From NCBI RefSeq assembly GCF_031127835.1, contig NZ_JARXHX010000002.1, positions 310,001 to 374,000 of the forward strand: a DNA stretch of 64,000 nucleotides, written 5' to 3'. A program made the position numbers and the translations under genes. The notes under the pieces are model-generated. The model did no database searches, was not told the origin of the DNA, and worked only from the letters and a program-made list of their open reading frames with translations. This document shows positions 50,101 through 59,633 of this stretch, piece after piece; within the stretch, counting starts at the first letter, position 1, and the number at the start of each line of letters is the position of its first letter. This stretch comes from Pelagicoccus sp. SDUM812002. GTDB lineage: Bacteria > Verrucomicrobiota > Verrucomicrobiia > Opitutales > Opitutaceae.

Positions 50101-51495
50101 CTAGTTGTTCTTCGACGGCAAATTGTAGATTTTTGTTTCGTCGATCTGTTCTTGCCAGAGGTCTTGGTAGCTCTCTTCGACGCGGGACCAGCGGAGTTGC
50201 TTTTTGTCGAGGGCTTTTTGTTGTCGGGACTGAATTTTGTCGAGGCCTTCATCGGGAGTGACGAGGCCGTAGAGAAGGGAGTTGGCGGCTTCGTTGGTAT
50301 CGGTGAAATAGTTTTGATACTGGGCGAGTTGAGGGCGAGCCTTAGCGAAACCGGAGTTGGCGATCTCCAAGAAGACGTCGAGGTAGGGGTGGTCATGCTT
50401 GTCGTAGAAATCTGGGGACATTTCTTTAAGGGAGGTCATCTTGCCGTGGGCAAGGGCAAGCTTTTCGAGTCCACCGTCTTCAATGAGGTAGCGCATGAAG
50501 GTGAATGCTTCTTGGACATGGTCGGCACCTTTGGGGATGACGGCGAGGTCGGCATCGGCAATTGCGAAGTAGGGGATGTCAGCTTTCTCTGAAGCGGGGA
50601 AGGGAGCGACGCCGTACTCGAAGTCGTCGGGGGCGAATGTCTCGATGAATCGATTCATCCAAATGCCTTGCAGGACCATGGCGACCTTACCGTCAAAGAA
50701 GGGGTTTTGCGGTGAGGAGAAGCGTCCGAAGCCGGAGCGGAGTTTTATGAGCTCGTCTTTGCCGAAGCGTTGGTGGTACGAGGCGAGCCATTGGGCTGCG
50801 TCTTGCCAGCCTTCGTCTTGGAAGAGCATGCGGTCTTCGCCGTCGTACGATCCCATACCAAACCAGTTGGACCACTCAGGACGCCACCACCCCGGCTCGA
50901 GCGGGAAGTGCCCGATGCGGGCAATGGATCCGTCGTCTCGTTTTTGCGTAATGAGATCGTTGATACGCTCCAGTTCTTCCAGTGTTTCTGGGGGACGATC
51001 ATAGCCGACTTCGCGGAAGATCTTTTTATTATAGTGGAGTGTGGTGACGGAGCAAGTGAGTGGGATGGCCCAGGTACGGCCGCGGTAGGTGGCGGTTTCC
51101 CAAAAGGTTTTGACGAATTGTTCCGGGGTGATGCCGGCGGCTTCGCTTAGCCCGTCGAGAGGAGTGAGGGCGTTGTTCTCGGCGTAAGGAGCGATGAACT
51201 GGTTGTTCATGATGGCGATGTCGGGAGGATTGCCTCCTGCGGTGGCCAACATGATCTTGGTTTGCGGGTCGGTGATGTTGAGAGTGCGGACGTATATTTT
51301 GTCTTGGGCGGAGTTGAAGTCTTCGACTACGGAGTCGATGCCAGCTCGTTCGGTTCCGGCCCAGCTTGTCCAGAGGGTGACGATGGTGCGTCCATCTTCT
51401 GTGAGGCCGTCTGGGGAGCGGCTACAGCTGGCAAGGAAAAGAAGGGAAGATGCGCCTAGGAACGCAAGGAATGGATACTTGAAAAGGCAGGGCAC
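50101..51495 (-). CDS. Extracellular sugar-binding lipoprotein (ABC solute-binding protein)
   Basis: A 464-residue protein with a lipoprotein signal: FLAFLGASSLLFLASC, lipobox LASC, then SRSPDG. The start is the GTG at 51495: a TAG in frame six bases upstream rules out anything earlier, and AGGAA directly abuts the GTG. VTLWTSWAGTERAGIDSVVE, GGNPPDIAIMNNQFIAPYAE and YNKKIFREVGYDRPPETLEE are CUT1 binding-protein stretches. It would present a sugar or oligosaccharide to the MalF/MalG pair. Identity of the sugar is unknown. Confidence 0.9.
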   Translation of the reverse strand: MPCLFKYPFLAFLGASSLLFLASCSRSPDGLTEDGRTIVTLWTSWAGTERAGIDSVVEDFNSAQDKIYVRTLNITDPQTKIMLATAGGNPPDIAIMNNQFIAPYAENNALTPLDGLSEAAGITPEQFVKTFWETATYRGRTWAIPLTCSVTTLHYNKKIFREVGYDRPPETLEELERINDLITQKRDDGSIARIGHFPLEPGWWRPEWSNWFGMGSYDGEDRMLFQDEGWQDAAQWLASYHQRFGKDELIKLRSGFGRFSSPQNPFFDGKVAMVLQGIWMNRFIETFAPDDFEYGVAPFPASEKADIPYFAIADADLAVIPKGADHVQEAFTFMRYLIEDGGLEKLALAHGKMTSLKEMSPDFYDKHDHPYLDVFLEIANSGFAKARPQLAQYQNYFTDTNEAANSLLYGLVTPDEGLDKIQSRQQKALDKKQLRWSRVEESYQDLWQEQIDETKIYNLPSKNN

Positions 51496-51595
51496 TTCCT
51501 AAGATGAAGTGGCTGGAGAGGGGGTAAAGTCAAGCGCTCTACAGGTCGAGCCGAGTGTGCTCGCGCGGGGTGTTGCCTAAGTTTGGCTCTCTGTT

Positions 51596-52244
51596 TTAGC
51601 AATGCCGTCTTCGAGGACTCTTGAAGGCGTGGTAGGCGGGGCGCTTGTGCAGGGGGCCGTCTTCGTACACGTCCATCAGACCGAAACCCTTGGCGACGAG
51701 CTGCCACCAATAAACGCGTTCGGCGAGGTCTGTTTCCATCGCGACGCGGTAGTAATCGGTAAGGAACTTGGCTGCGTCTTCTTCGCTGACGCAGTCGCGT
51801 TCGCAGGTGGGGGAGAAAGGGCCTTGGTTTTTGAGCGGCCAATTGACCTCGATGATCCTGAAGCGGCGTTCGGCTTTGTTGGCGAGGCGGACGCAGACGG
51901 CGAAATGGAAGATCTTTTGGCGAAGATTGAAGAAGAGCATCTGTCGGCCGGACGGGGAGCCGCGTCAGTCGATGTAGAGGGCGCAGCCGACGGCGTCCCA
52001 GCGGATCGGGTAGCCGTGTTCAAGGGCACGGACCAGGGCCATGGTTTCGAAGTCTAGGATACCGGGGCCGCGATGCGAGAAACTTGAACCATGTATCGAG
52101 TGCTGGGCAGAGCCCGAACTCAGGAAGGTGGAGTAAGGAACCGGATAAGGTCTCGCTGGCCCAGTCGATGATAAGCGCGGCGCGAGAATTTGCCGGCGTA
52201 AGGGTATCAGTTGATCGAATGGGAGCGTCGCGAGCGAGCTTCAA
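51596..52244 (-). pseudogene. Broken glycosidase-like gene upstream of the sugar ABC operon
   Basis: From about 52138 to 51596 one frame reads protein-like: HRGPGILDFETMALVRALEH, then GYPIRWDAVGCALYID, a TGA at 51967-51965, then GRQMLFFNLRQKIFHFAV, EVNWPLKNQGPFSPT and YWWQLVAKGFGLMD up to a TAA at 51598. EVNWPLK and YWWQLVA with an Asp/Glu core look like the C-terminal barrel of a glycoside hydrolase. Further upstream the coding signal jumps to another frame (IIDWASETLSGSLLHLPEFG around 52160-52090), so there is also a frameshift, and no N-terminal part is left. The fragment is about 215 codons. It sits where a sugar-processing enzyme would be expected ahead of the importer. Confidence 0.65.
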
Positions 52245-52250
52245 AATCGG

Positions 52251-53099
52251 CTAGCGAAACATCAGAACAGGTACATGGCAGTCGCGCACGAGAGCTGCGG
52301 TGGTGCTGCCGATGAGGAGGCGCTTGTATTTCGAGTGGCCGTAGGCACCCATGACGAGCAGATCTGAGCTGCTGTTCTCCACTTCTTCGGCAATGGCTTT
52401 GGCGGGACTACCCTCTTTGAGCGCTACATTGACCTCAAAGCCGGCGTTTTTGAGGCTTTCGCCTGCTTTTTGGGCCTGAGCGTGATCCTTGGCGTTGCCG
52501 ACGGTGATGACGTTAGCTTTCAGGCCTTTGAGCAAAGGGCTGTTAAGGGCGTATTCGAGGGCTTTCTGGGAGGCTGGGCCACCGTCGTAGGCGAGAGCGA
52601 AAGAGTTGATGGGTTTGAAATCACGGGAGGCGACGAGAACGGGGCGGTGGGCCACACGGAGGGTGCGCTCGATGTTGGTGCCGAGGTGTTTCATCTCGAT
52701 GGACGCGTTCTTGCCGCGTTTGCCGATGACGATGAGTTCCGCTTCCTCGTGGAGGTCTTCGAGCACGTCGACGAAAAGGCCGTGACGCTGTTCGGTGGCA
52801 ACATATTCAATTCCAGCTGCGTTGAGGCGCTCGGTGGCGTCGGCGAGAATGGCTTCGCCTTTCTTTTGGGAGAGTTGGGCGCGCTGGCGGTCGAAGGCGA
52901 CCATTTCGTCGAGGAGGGAGTCGCGAGCGTCGAATCCGAGGGAACCGGAGAGGTCGGCCCGGGCGGCGGTTTCGCGATGTGGGTTGAGGGTGTGGATAAG
53001 CTGGAGGGAGGCTTGCAGACGTCCTGCGGCCCAAGCGCTGTGGTCGTAGACGCTGGGGGCGTAGCGAGAGCCGTCGGTGAAGGTGAGTATCTTTTTCAT
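52251..53099 (-). CDS. Tandem universal stress protein (two UspA domains)
   Basis: A 282-residue protein with two Usp folds: residues 1-155 (MKKILTFTDGSRYAPSVYDH; VIGKRGKNASIEMKHLGTN) and 160-282 (FALAYDGGPASQKALEYALN; VMGAYGHSKYKRLLIGSTTA). The second has the ATP-binding G-x2-G-x9-G-S. The first has a weaker version. The gene is followed closely by the remains of the glycosidase gene and preceded by the SulP gene on the same strand, 74 bases apart, so it probably shares a transcript with the transporter. Usp proteins act in stress resistance and regulation of ion transport. Confidence 0.88.
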   Translation of the reverse strand: MKKILTFTDGSRYAPSVYDHSAWAAGRLQASLQLIHTLNPHRETAARADLSGSLGFDARDSLLDEMVAFDRQRAQLSQKKGEAILADATERLNAAGIEYVATEQRHGLFVDVLEDLHEEAELIVIGKRGKNASIEMKHLGTNIERTLRVAHRPVLVASRDFKPINSFALAYDGGPASQKALEYALNSPLLKGLKANVITVGNAKDHAQAQKAGESLKNAGFEVNVALKEGSPAKAIAEEVENSSSDLLVMGAYGHSKYKRLLIGSTTAALVRDCHVPVLMFR

Positions 53100-53173
53100 A
53101 ACGGAAGGATGGGATAGGTGGCGGTGTGGTAGGGGGATAAGGGAAATCGAATCCTAAAGGTCGCGCGGGGCGA

Positions 53174-54652
53174 TTAGTGCCCCCCGCTATCGAGGCTGGC
53201 TCCCTCTTTGTCGTGAACGGCGAGTTTGCCGACGATGGTGGAGGAGGCTTCGTTCATGCCGATGAGTTCTACTTCTGTACCTTCGCGGCGGAATTTGAGG
53301 ACGACCTTGTCGAGGGCAGCCACCGCGGAGACGTCCCAGAAGTGAGAGCGGCTGACGTCAATTACGACCTTGTCGAGCACCTCGGTGAAATCAAACGAAA
53401 GCGAGAATCGATGGGCGGAAACGAAGAAGAGTTGTCCGTCGACGGTGTAGCGACGTTCCCGCGAGTTCGGTTCGCGTTGTGAGCTGACAGTCATGAGTTG
53501 GTCCACCTTGCGTGCGAAGGAGAGAGCAGACAGGAGAATGCCGACCATGACGCCTAGGGCGAGGTTGTGCGTGTAAACGACCACGGCGACGGTGGCGATC
53601 ATCACGAAGGACGAGAATTTCGGATAAGTCTTAAGGTTGCGGATTGAGGCCCAAGAAAAGGTTCCGATGGAGACCATGATCATGACGGCGACGAGAGCGG
53701 CCATGGGGATGCGGGCGACCCATTCGCCGAGGACCACGATTAGAAATAGCAGGAATAGACCTGACCAGAGTGTAGAGAGGCGCCCGCGGCCGCCGGAGCC
53801 TACATTGATCACGCTCTGCCCGATCATGGCGCAGCCAGCCATGCCGCCGAAGAATCCGGTGATGAAGTTGGCGAGGCCTTGCCCTTTGCATTCGCGGTTC
53901 TTGTCGCTGTCGGTGTCGGTGAGTCCGTCGATGATGGAGGCCGTCATGAGTGACTCAAGTAGGCCGACCACCATCAAAGGGATGGAATACGGAAGGATGA
54001 TGAGGAGCGTTTCTAGGTTGAAAGGTACGTCCGGCAGGAAGAAAGCGGGGAGTGTCGAAGGAAGTTCTCCCATGTCGCCGACGGTGCGGAGGCTTTCGAG
54101 TCCACCCAGCTGGGCGATAAGGGTGAGGACTACGATGCAGACGAGCGGTGAAGGGATCTTGTTGGTGATACGAGGAAGCAGATAGATAATCGCCAGTCCA
54201 CCTGCCACCATGCCATACATGAGCAGACCTTGGTTTTTGAACTCGGGAACTTGAGCTAGGAAAATGAGGATGCCGAGCGCGTTGATGAAGCCAGTCATCA
54301 CCGATTTGGATACGAAGCGGAGAGAGTCCCCCAGTTTGAGGTAGCCGGCGATGAGCTGTAGGATTCCAGTGAGGATGGTGGCGGCGAAGAGGTACTGGAT
54401 GCCGTGGTCCTTGACGAGGTCGACCATCAGAAGGGCCATGGCTCCGGTGGCGGCGGAAATCATGCCTGGCCGGCCACCGGCGAAGGCGGTGATGACCGCA
54501 ATGCAGAACGATGCGTACAGTCCAAGCTTAGGGTCGACGCCTGCTATGATGGAGAAGGCGATAGCCTCGGGAATCAGGGCAAGCGCGACGACGGTCCCTG
54601 CCATGAGGTCTTTTTGCCAGTTTGAAAGCCAATCTTGTCTGAGCGATGTCAT
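53174..54652 (-). CDS. SulP family anion transporter with STAS domain
   Basis: A 492-residue protein from ATG 54652 ([20 protein letters not shown]); the frame is open to 54748 but the extra part is unconvincing. The SulP core has [37 protein letters not shown] and a Na+/anion pattern over 10-12 helices. A C-terminal STAS domain (about 400-475) has [20 protein letters not shown]. Members carry bicarbonate, sulfate or chloride; the substrate is not evident. The tandem Usp gene downstream may regulate it. Confidence 0.9.
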   Translation of the reverse strand: MTSLRQDWLSNWQKDLMAGTVVALALIPEAIAFSIIAGVDPKLGLYASFCIAVITAFAGGRPGMISAATGAMALLMVDLVKDHGIQYLFAATILTGILQLIAGYLKLGDSLRFVSKSVMTGFINALGILIFLAQVPEFKNQGLLMYGMVAGGLAIIYLLPRITNKIPSPLVCIVVLTLIAQLGGLESLRTVGDMGELPSTLPAFFLPDVPFNLETLLIILPYSIPLMVVGLLESLMTASIIDGLTDTDSDKNRECKGQGLANFITGFFGGMAGCAMIGQSVINVGSGGRGRLSTLWSGLFLLFLIVVLGEWVARIPMAALVAVMIMVSIGTFSWASIRNLKTYPKFSSFVMIATVAVVVYTHNLALGVMVGILLSALSFARKVDQLMTVSSQREPNSRERRYTVDGQLFFVSAHRFSLSFDFTEVLDKVVIDVSRSHFWDVSAVAALDKVVLKFRREGTEVELIGMNEASSTIVGKLAVHDKEGASLDSGGH

Positions 54653-54930
54653 TGTAAGTTGTGTGTGTCTTGCGTTGTAGAGCAGCCAATAACTGCTGAA
54701 TTTCAAGACGTCCACCAAAGCTCCTAAGCTGACGGCACGGAACGGCACGTGGCATTTCCGAAGCCACCAAGTTTCCGCTGGGAAGCGTTAGGGACGAGAA
54801 AGGGGCTAAGACGGGAGGGAGGATCGGCGGGATGTCAATTTGTTTAGGGCAAATTGAGATTGGAAGGGGGGTGAAGTCGGACCTTGCTTCGATCTTGCAC
54901 GGAGAGCGGTGGGAAGCTTTGGTCTGGAGC

Positions 54931-55890
54931 ATGACGGAGAAAGGAGGATGCTCAGCCTTGAGTTTGCGGGGCGTGTCGAAGCGATATGGAAAGTTGACGG
55001 CACTCGACACGGTGGATTTGCAGGTGAAGCCTGGTGAGATCTTTGCCTTGTTGGGACCGAATGGGGCGGGAAAAACCACTGCGATCGGATGCGCTTCGGG
55101 GCTGATCCAAGATTTCGAAGGGCAAATCGAGATCGGTGGCTACGACGTCCGCAAGGACTATCGCGTGACGCGACGGCTGGTGGGACTTGTGCCGCAGGAG
55201 TTGAATTTCGACGGTTTTTTTGGTGCGAGGGAAGCACTCTTTTTTCAGTCCGGTTATTACGGCGTGAAACCGGATCGGGCAAAAATCGAAGGTATGCTAC
55301 GCAAGTTTTCCTTGTATGATAAAGCGGATACAAATACGCGCCGTTTGTCCGGCGGAATGAAACGGCGCCTGATGGTATGCAAGGCATTGATGCACGATCC
55401 AGCGGTGCTGTTCCTAGATGAACCGACGGCAGGAGTGGACGTGGAGCTGCGGGAAGATCTTTGGAAGGTCGTACGGGGATTGCGTGATGAGGGAGTGACG
55501 ATCGTTCTGACGACTCACTACTTGGAAGAAGCAGAGCAGCTAGCGGATCGCATCGGCATAATAAACGGAGGAAAGATCTTACGGGTGCAGCCGCGCGAAG
55601 AATTGATGCTGGAACTGGGTAAGCGTTGGGTAGAGCTTAGCTTTGCCTCGGATGTGGACAGAAGCGTCTTCGCTGAATTAAGGGCAGATCGGATCGAACA
55701 ATTGAATGGCCGCGTATTGAGAATTGAATACGATCCCGGTGGTGCGATTTCACAGGAGGAGCATGCCGTGGGTGCGATCTTGGACCGTGCTCGAGCGTGT
55801 GGCTTGGTAGTGGTCGATATTCGTGCGGGCCGCAGTTCTCTTGAGGACATTTTCAAGGATCTTTTGAGAGACAAAGGAGGTGTGGTGTGA
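54931..55890 (+). CDS. ABC-2 type exporter ATP-binding protein
   Basis: A 319-residue ATPase from ATG 54931 (MTEKGGCSALSLRGVSKRYG); the frame opens at 54832. Walker A GPNGAGKTTAIGCASGL, signature LSGGMKRRLMVCKAL, Walker B VLFLDEPTAGVD and a His switch TTHYLEEAEQL are intact. It has the DrrA/NodI-like layout with a C-terminal extension of about 80 residues. It is translationally coupled to the permease gene (TGA overlapping GTG). The cargo may be a drug, lipid or polysaccharide; it is not readable from sequence. Confidence 0.9.
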   Translation: MTEKGGCSALSLRGVSKRYGKLTALDTVDLQVKPGEIFALLGPNGAGKTTAIGCASGLIQDFEGQIEIGGYDVRKDYRVTRRLVGLVPQELNFDGFFGAREALFFQSGYYGVKPDRAKIEGMLRKFSLYDKADTNTRRLSGGMKRRLMVCKALMHDPAVLFLDEPTAGVDVELREDLWKVVRGLRDEGVTIVLTTHYLEEAEQLADRIGIINGGKILRVQPREELMLELGKRWVELSFASDVDRSVFAELRADRIEQLNGRVLRIEYDPGGAISQEEHAVGAILDRARACGLVVVDIRAGRSSLEDIFKDLLRDKGGVV

Positions 55891-56714
55891 GCTCGGGTTC
55901 GCAGTTAGCAACGGAGCGAATACGCCGCACCGCGGAGGCTGCTAAGGGTTCGTCGGGTTGGTATGCAGCCTGGATCTTGTTTCGCCGGGAGATCAAGCGC
56001 TTCATGGTGATTTTGGGGCAGAGTGTGGTGAGTCCCGTGATCACTACGATGCTGTACTTTTTGGTTTTTGGGTTCTCTCTGGGAAGTCGGTTGGACGAGA
56101 TGGGCGGGGTTTCGTATATGGATTTTCTGACGCCGGGACTGATGATGATGTCGCTCATCAACAACTCGTTTATCAATTCTGCGTTCTCGTTTTTCCTTAC
56201 GAAGGTGCATGGATCCGTAGTGGATGTATTGGTTTCGCCGCTCTCGAACCTGCAGATTATGGTGGCTTATACAGCGGCTTCACTGGTGCGGGGTTTGATG
56301 ACGTCGGTGATTATTTGGGGGATTGCCGCTGCCTTCGGTGCAAACACGCTGTATGATCCGCTGTTGACCATCGTTTTTATGGTCGTGGTATCGTGTGCTT
56401 TTAGCTTGTTTGGCCTGGCGACAGCGGTCGTATCAAAAGAGTTCGAGCATGTAAATCTGGTACCGAACTTCGTGGTTGTGCCGTTCACCTTTTTGGGTGG
56501 CGTCTTCTACTCGATTTCCTTGTTGCCTGAAATGTGGCAGACAGTGGCCCTCTTCAACCCATTTCTGTACATGGTGAATGGTATCCGATACGGTATGACA
56601 GGAGTAGGGGATGTGGGAATAGTGAGCTGCTTTTTGGTGAGCGGCGTATTCTTTTTGCTGTCGGCGGGACTGGCTTTGACCTTATTGAAGTCTGGTAAGA
56701 ATTTACGAAACTGA
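55887..56714 (+). CDS. ABC-2 type exporter permease
   Basis: A 275-residue permease with a GTG start at 55887, overlapping the ATPase stop; a perfect AAAGGAGGTG ribosome-binding site at 55872-55881 lies within the ATPase gene. GVSYMDFLTPGLMMMSLINN and TFLGGVFYSISLLPEMWQTV, followed by NPFLYMVNGIRYGMTGVGD, mark the ABC2 membrane family (NodJ/DrrB-like). Six helices are expected. A dedicated two-component exporter with its ATPase. Confidence 0.9.
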   Translation: MSSGSQLATERIRRTAEAAKGSSGWYAAWILFRREIKRFMVILGQSVVSPVITTMLYFLVFGFSLGSRLDEMGGVSYMDFLTPGLMMMSLINNSFINSAFSFFLTKVHGSVVDVLVSPLSNLQIMVAYTAASLVRGLMTSVIIWGIAAAFGANTLYDPLLTIVFMVVVSCAFSLFGLATAVVSKEFEHVNLVPNFVVVPFTFLGGVFYSISLLPEMWQTVALFNPFLYMVNGIRYGMTGVGDVGIVSCFLVSGVFFLLSAGLALTLLKSGKNLRN

Positions 56715-56773
56715 TCTCATGCCACGGGCGATCCGTATTGCTACATCGCCGCCGTCTCAAAAGGATATAACTA

Positions 56774-57619
56774 TTAGGAGCTGACTATAGGCTGCTCGAG
56801 TGCCCGAGCAGCCTGGTATATTTCTTGGTCGGGACGGCAGATTTCGGTCACCTTCTCCACAACGGCATCGGTGAAAAGGGCTTTGTAGTCTCCGGCTGTA
56901 CGTCCGCTGGGCTCCATGAACTCCTCCGTCTTTCGCAAGTGGGGGACGGATATTTTAATATTGAGCAGCTCGGATAAGCGTCGCTCGAACTCGGGCAGGT
57001 TTTCGAGAAATCCGATACAATCGAACTGTGAAAGTAGCGTAACGGATTTTTCGATACATTCTTGGCTGCCCATGTTGTCTGGGGTTTTATAGCCCCCAAA
57101 GTACCTTACATATTTGGTACCCTCTTTTTTTGCTTGGGAGGAGGTGAGATAGTCTTCGAGCTCCTGCCCTATGTTTTTAGGTGCTTGGCGCTTACCGTCT
57201 TGAGCCAGTCGAATACGGCTGTAGATGTAGTTGGATTTCCAACGCGCCACCGGTTCCCGGAGTAATGTTACGAATTGGTATTTGTCCTTAGCCGAGTTCA
57301 GGATCTGTTGGCTAACTGCAAAGTGTCCTGACAAGTAGGGAGCTTGGCTGGCAATCTTGTAGGAGAGGACAGTGTTTATGGTTTGGAACCAGGAAAAGTC
57401 GTCTTCTCGTCCTGAGGGGCGAAAGTCTTGGGCGAGCTGCCAAGCTTCGGTAACTTTATCAAAGCGAATGTTGCCTTCGCGGTCGCGAGGATAAAGCGCT
57501 TCGAGAGTTCGATCAAGGCTAGTCCCACCAGCTTTGGGAACGTGAAGGAAAATGAGATTGGGTAGCTTTCTTCTGTTGGAAAATCGAACGGAGGCTTTGC
57601 GGTAGAATCTGTTTAGCAT
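56774..57619 (-). CDS. Sulfotransferase family protein
   Basis: A 281-residue protein. The 5'-phosphosulfate loop is LIFLHVPKAGGTSLDRTLEA (residues 22-41), and the 3'-phosphate region is VTLLREPVARWKSNYIYSRI. These match the sulfotransferase family 2 (carbohydrate sulfotransferases), which use PAPS. There is no signal peptide, so it acts in the cytoplasm, probably before export of the glycan. It is the last gene of the minus-strand sulfotransferase/GT2/GT61 run. Confidence 0.87.
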   Translation of the reverse strand: MLNRFYRKASVRFSNRRKLPNLIFLHVPKAGGTSLDRTLEALYPRDREGNIRFDKVTEAWQLAQDFRPSGREDDFSWFQTINTVLSYKIASQAPYLSGHFAVSQQILNSAKDKYQFVTLLREPVARWKSNYIYSRIRLAQDGKRQAPKNIGQELEDYLTSSQAKKEGTKYVRYFGGYKTPDNMGSQECIEKSVTLLSQFDCIGFLENLPEFERRLSELLNIKISVPHLRKTEEFMEPSGRTAGDYKALFTDAVVEKVTEICRPDQEIYQAARALEQPIVSS

Positions 57620-57653
57620 GCTTGTCGAGAGGAAGGACTTTCTCAGGAAGTGA

Positions 57654-59633
57654 CTATACGCCTCTCGGTTGGTTTCGATTCAAGAGCGATCCCAGGTTAC
57701 GGATAGCGGGCCAAATACGGCGAGGTGCGACGCTTTGCACCGAGAGCCTATATGCTTTCCGCTTTCTTGGATTAGCCCCGATGGCTTTGAGCGATGCCCG
57801 AAGGGCGCCCTTCCGGTCCGAAACTTGGTAGCGCTGTAGCAGTCGATCGGCGCTGATCGTATGAAACTGGTTTACCAGCTCATGTTGCTCGTAGAGTCGG
57901 TGGTATTTTGCGAAAAGTTGCTCTCGAGCTTCCTTGTCTTTGTGCGGGATACGCGAACGACGGTCGATCGAGTGGGATTCGTGGTATCTGGCGAGGACCT
58001 GCGGGACAAAGTCGAACTCGTAGAAGCGCGCGACGCGTATCCAGTAGTCGTAGTCTTCCATAGCCGGTATTGTCTCGTCGAAAAAACCGACGACTCGGAT
58101 GACGTTGCGTCGTATCACGACGCTGGCGGATCCTGTATCGGTGATATTCGTTCGCAGAATTTGAGCGAGGACCTTGCCCTTGTGCTCGGGTGTGAATACT
58201 CTCTCGGTTCCGTCATCGTAGCGCTGGACGGAGCCAGTGTAGACGAGCCCGACGGATTCGGGAAGGGTTTCGAACCGATCTATTTGGGCTTCCAGTTTGC
58301 CTGGCAGCCATTCGTCGTCGGAGTCGAGAAATGCTATGTAGCGCCCGCGAGCCTCGCGCAGCCCACGATTGCGAGCCGCACTGACGTCCTGATTGGATTG
58401 TTGCCTGAAGTAGCGAATGCGGGAGTCTTCGATTCCGGCGACGGCTGCTTCAGTTTGGTCAGTCGAAGCGTCGTCGATCACGAGGATTTCGATATCGGTG
58501 AGACTTTGCGAGCGCACGCTCTCGATGGCGCGTACCACCAGTTGGGCGCGATTGTAGGTGGGAATGATGACACTGACCGCAGGGTCCTGAGGAACGTTGT
58601 GCGTTGGCAGGTTGGTGCCCAAGGGGCGAGGATTCGTTTGGGCCCGTTGGAAAGCCAGCTTTCCAGTATCGACTTCGAAGTCGAAGCCGCGCTTGCGTTC
58701 GGGCCACTTCGAGAACGGGAAAATGTTTCGCCTCGCACGACGTTTCAAACGAGCAATGCGATTTCGTCTCTCGTTTCTCTTGGCCGCCCGTTCTAAATCG
58801 TACATATTTAAAATTTGGATACATCGGTTAGCGATTTCGGAGAACTCCTTTTCCCGAGCGTCACGATGTATTTCTTGGAACGTGCAGGCGAGCGGTTCTT
58901 GGTAAGCTTCGACCTTGCCGCGTTCCTCGAGCCAAGCGATGAGCTTCTCCGCGACTCGGAGCCGCGATCTCAAGCCTTGGGAGGTGAAGCGCTGGCCGCT
59001 GAGCGAAGCGAGCTCCGGGATGCGGCGATAGTAAGCGAATCCCTCGGAGGCTTTTTGAAACGGGATACCTCCTACGAGAGCGCGGCCAGCCAAATCGCCG
59101 TCGTCGTTCGGGCAGGTTTCTTCGCTCCAGCCCCCGATGCGTTTGAATGCGTCACTGGACCAGAGGAGGCAGCAGGGAGGGTAGTAACGACCAGACAACC
59201 AGCCAGCGAGCAAATCGTCGCCCGCCCGTTGAGGCGGTATGGATGGAGGGCGTTCGACCCATTTATTGTCGATTTGCTCGAGTCGTTGCCACGGGATATA
59301 AGCGATCCCCTGGGGCTGTTTCTCGAGGGCGTCCTCGAGCCCCTGTATGGCGTAGGGTGAGAGGAGGTCGTCGGCGTCGAGGAATAAGAGATGGTCGCCG
59401 CTCGATAGCTTCGCGCCGAAGTTCCTTGTCTTGGAGGCCATGCCAAAGCTCACGTGGCAGACTTTTACTGGCCGACCAAAGGAGCGTGCGATATCGGCAC
59501 TGCGGTCGTGAGAATTGTCGACGACCACGATGATCTCGCGCACGGGTCGCGTCTGCTCCAATACGGACCCGATGGTTTGGCCGATATACTCGGCTCCGTT
59601 ATGGCAAGGGATAATGATCGAGGTACGGCTCAT
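57654..59633 (-). CDS. Bifunctional family 2 glycosyltransferase (two GT-A domains)
   Basis: A 659-residue protein with two GT2 catalytic modules. Module 1 (about residues 1-225) starts TSIIIPCHNGAEYIGQTIGS with LFLDADDLLSPYA holding the metal-binding DxD (Asp86-Ala-Asp). Module 2 (about 352-560) starts VSVIIPTYNRAQLVVRAIES with FLDSDDEWLPGKLE. A basic linker with a string of Arg residues (NERRNRIARLKRRARRN) joins them. Each adds a sugar to a growing chain, so alternating additions by one protein are plausible. Its start overlaps the GT61 stop (ATGA). Confidence 0.88.
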   Translation of the reverse strand: MSRTSIIIPCHNGAEYIGQTIGSVLEQTRPVREIIVVVDNSHDRSADIARSFGRPVKVCHVSFGMASKTRNFGAKLSSGDHLLFLDADDLLSPYAIQGLEDALEKQPQGIAYIPWQRLEQIDNKWVERPPSIPPQRAGDDLLAGWLSGRYYPPCCLLWSSDAFKRIGGWSEETCPNDDGDLAGRALVGGIPFQKASEGFAYYRRIPELASLSGQRFTSQGLRSRLRVAEKLIAWLEERGKVEAYQEPLACTFQEIHRDAREKEFSEIANRCIQILNMYDLERAAKRNERRNRIARLKRRARRNIFPFSKWPERKRGFDFEVDTGKLAFQRAQTNPRPLGTNLPTHNVPQDPAVSVIIPTYNRAQLVVRAIESVRSQSLTDIEILVIDDASTDQTEAAVAGIEDSRIRYFRQQSNQDVSAARNRGLREARGRYIAFLDSDDEWLPGKLEAQIDRFETLPESVGLVYTGSVQRYDDGTERVFTPEHKGKVLAQILRTNITDTGSASVVIRRNVIRVVGFFDETIPAMEDYDYWIRVARFYEFDFVPQVLARYHESHSIDRRSRIPHKDKEAREQLFAKYHRLYEQHELVNQFHTISADRLLQRYQVSDRKGALRASLKAIGANPRKRKAYRLSVQSVAPRRIWPAIRNLGSLLNRNQPRGV

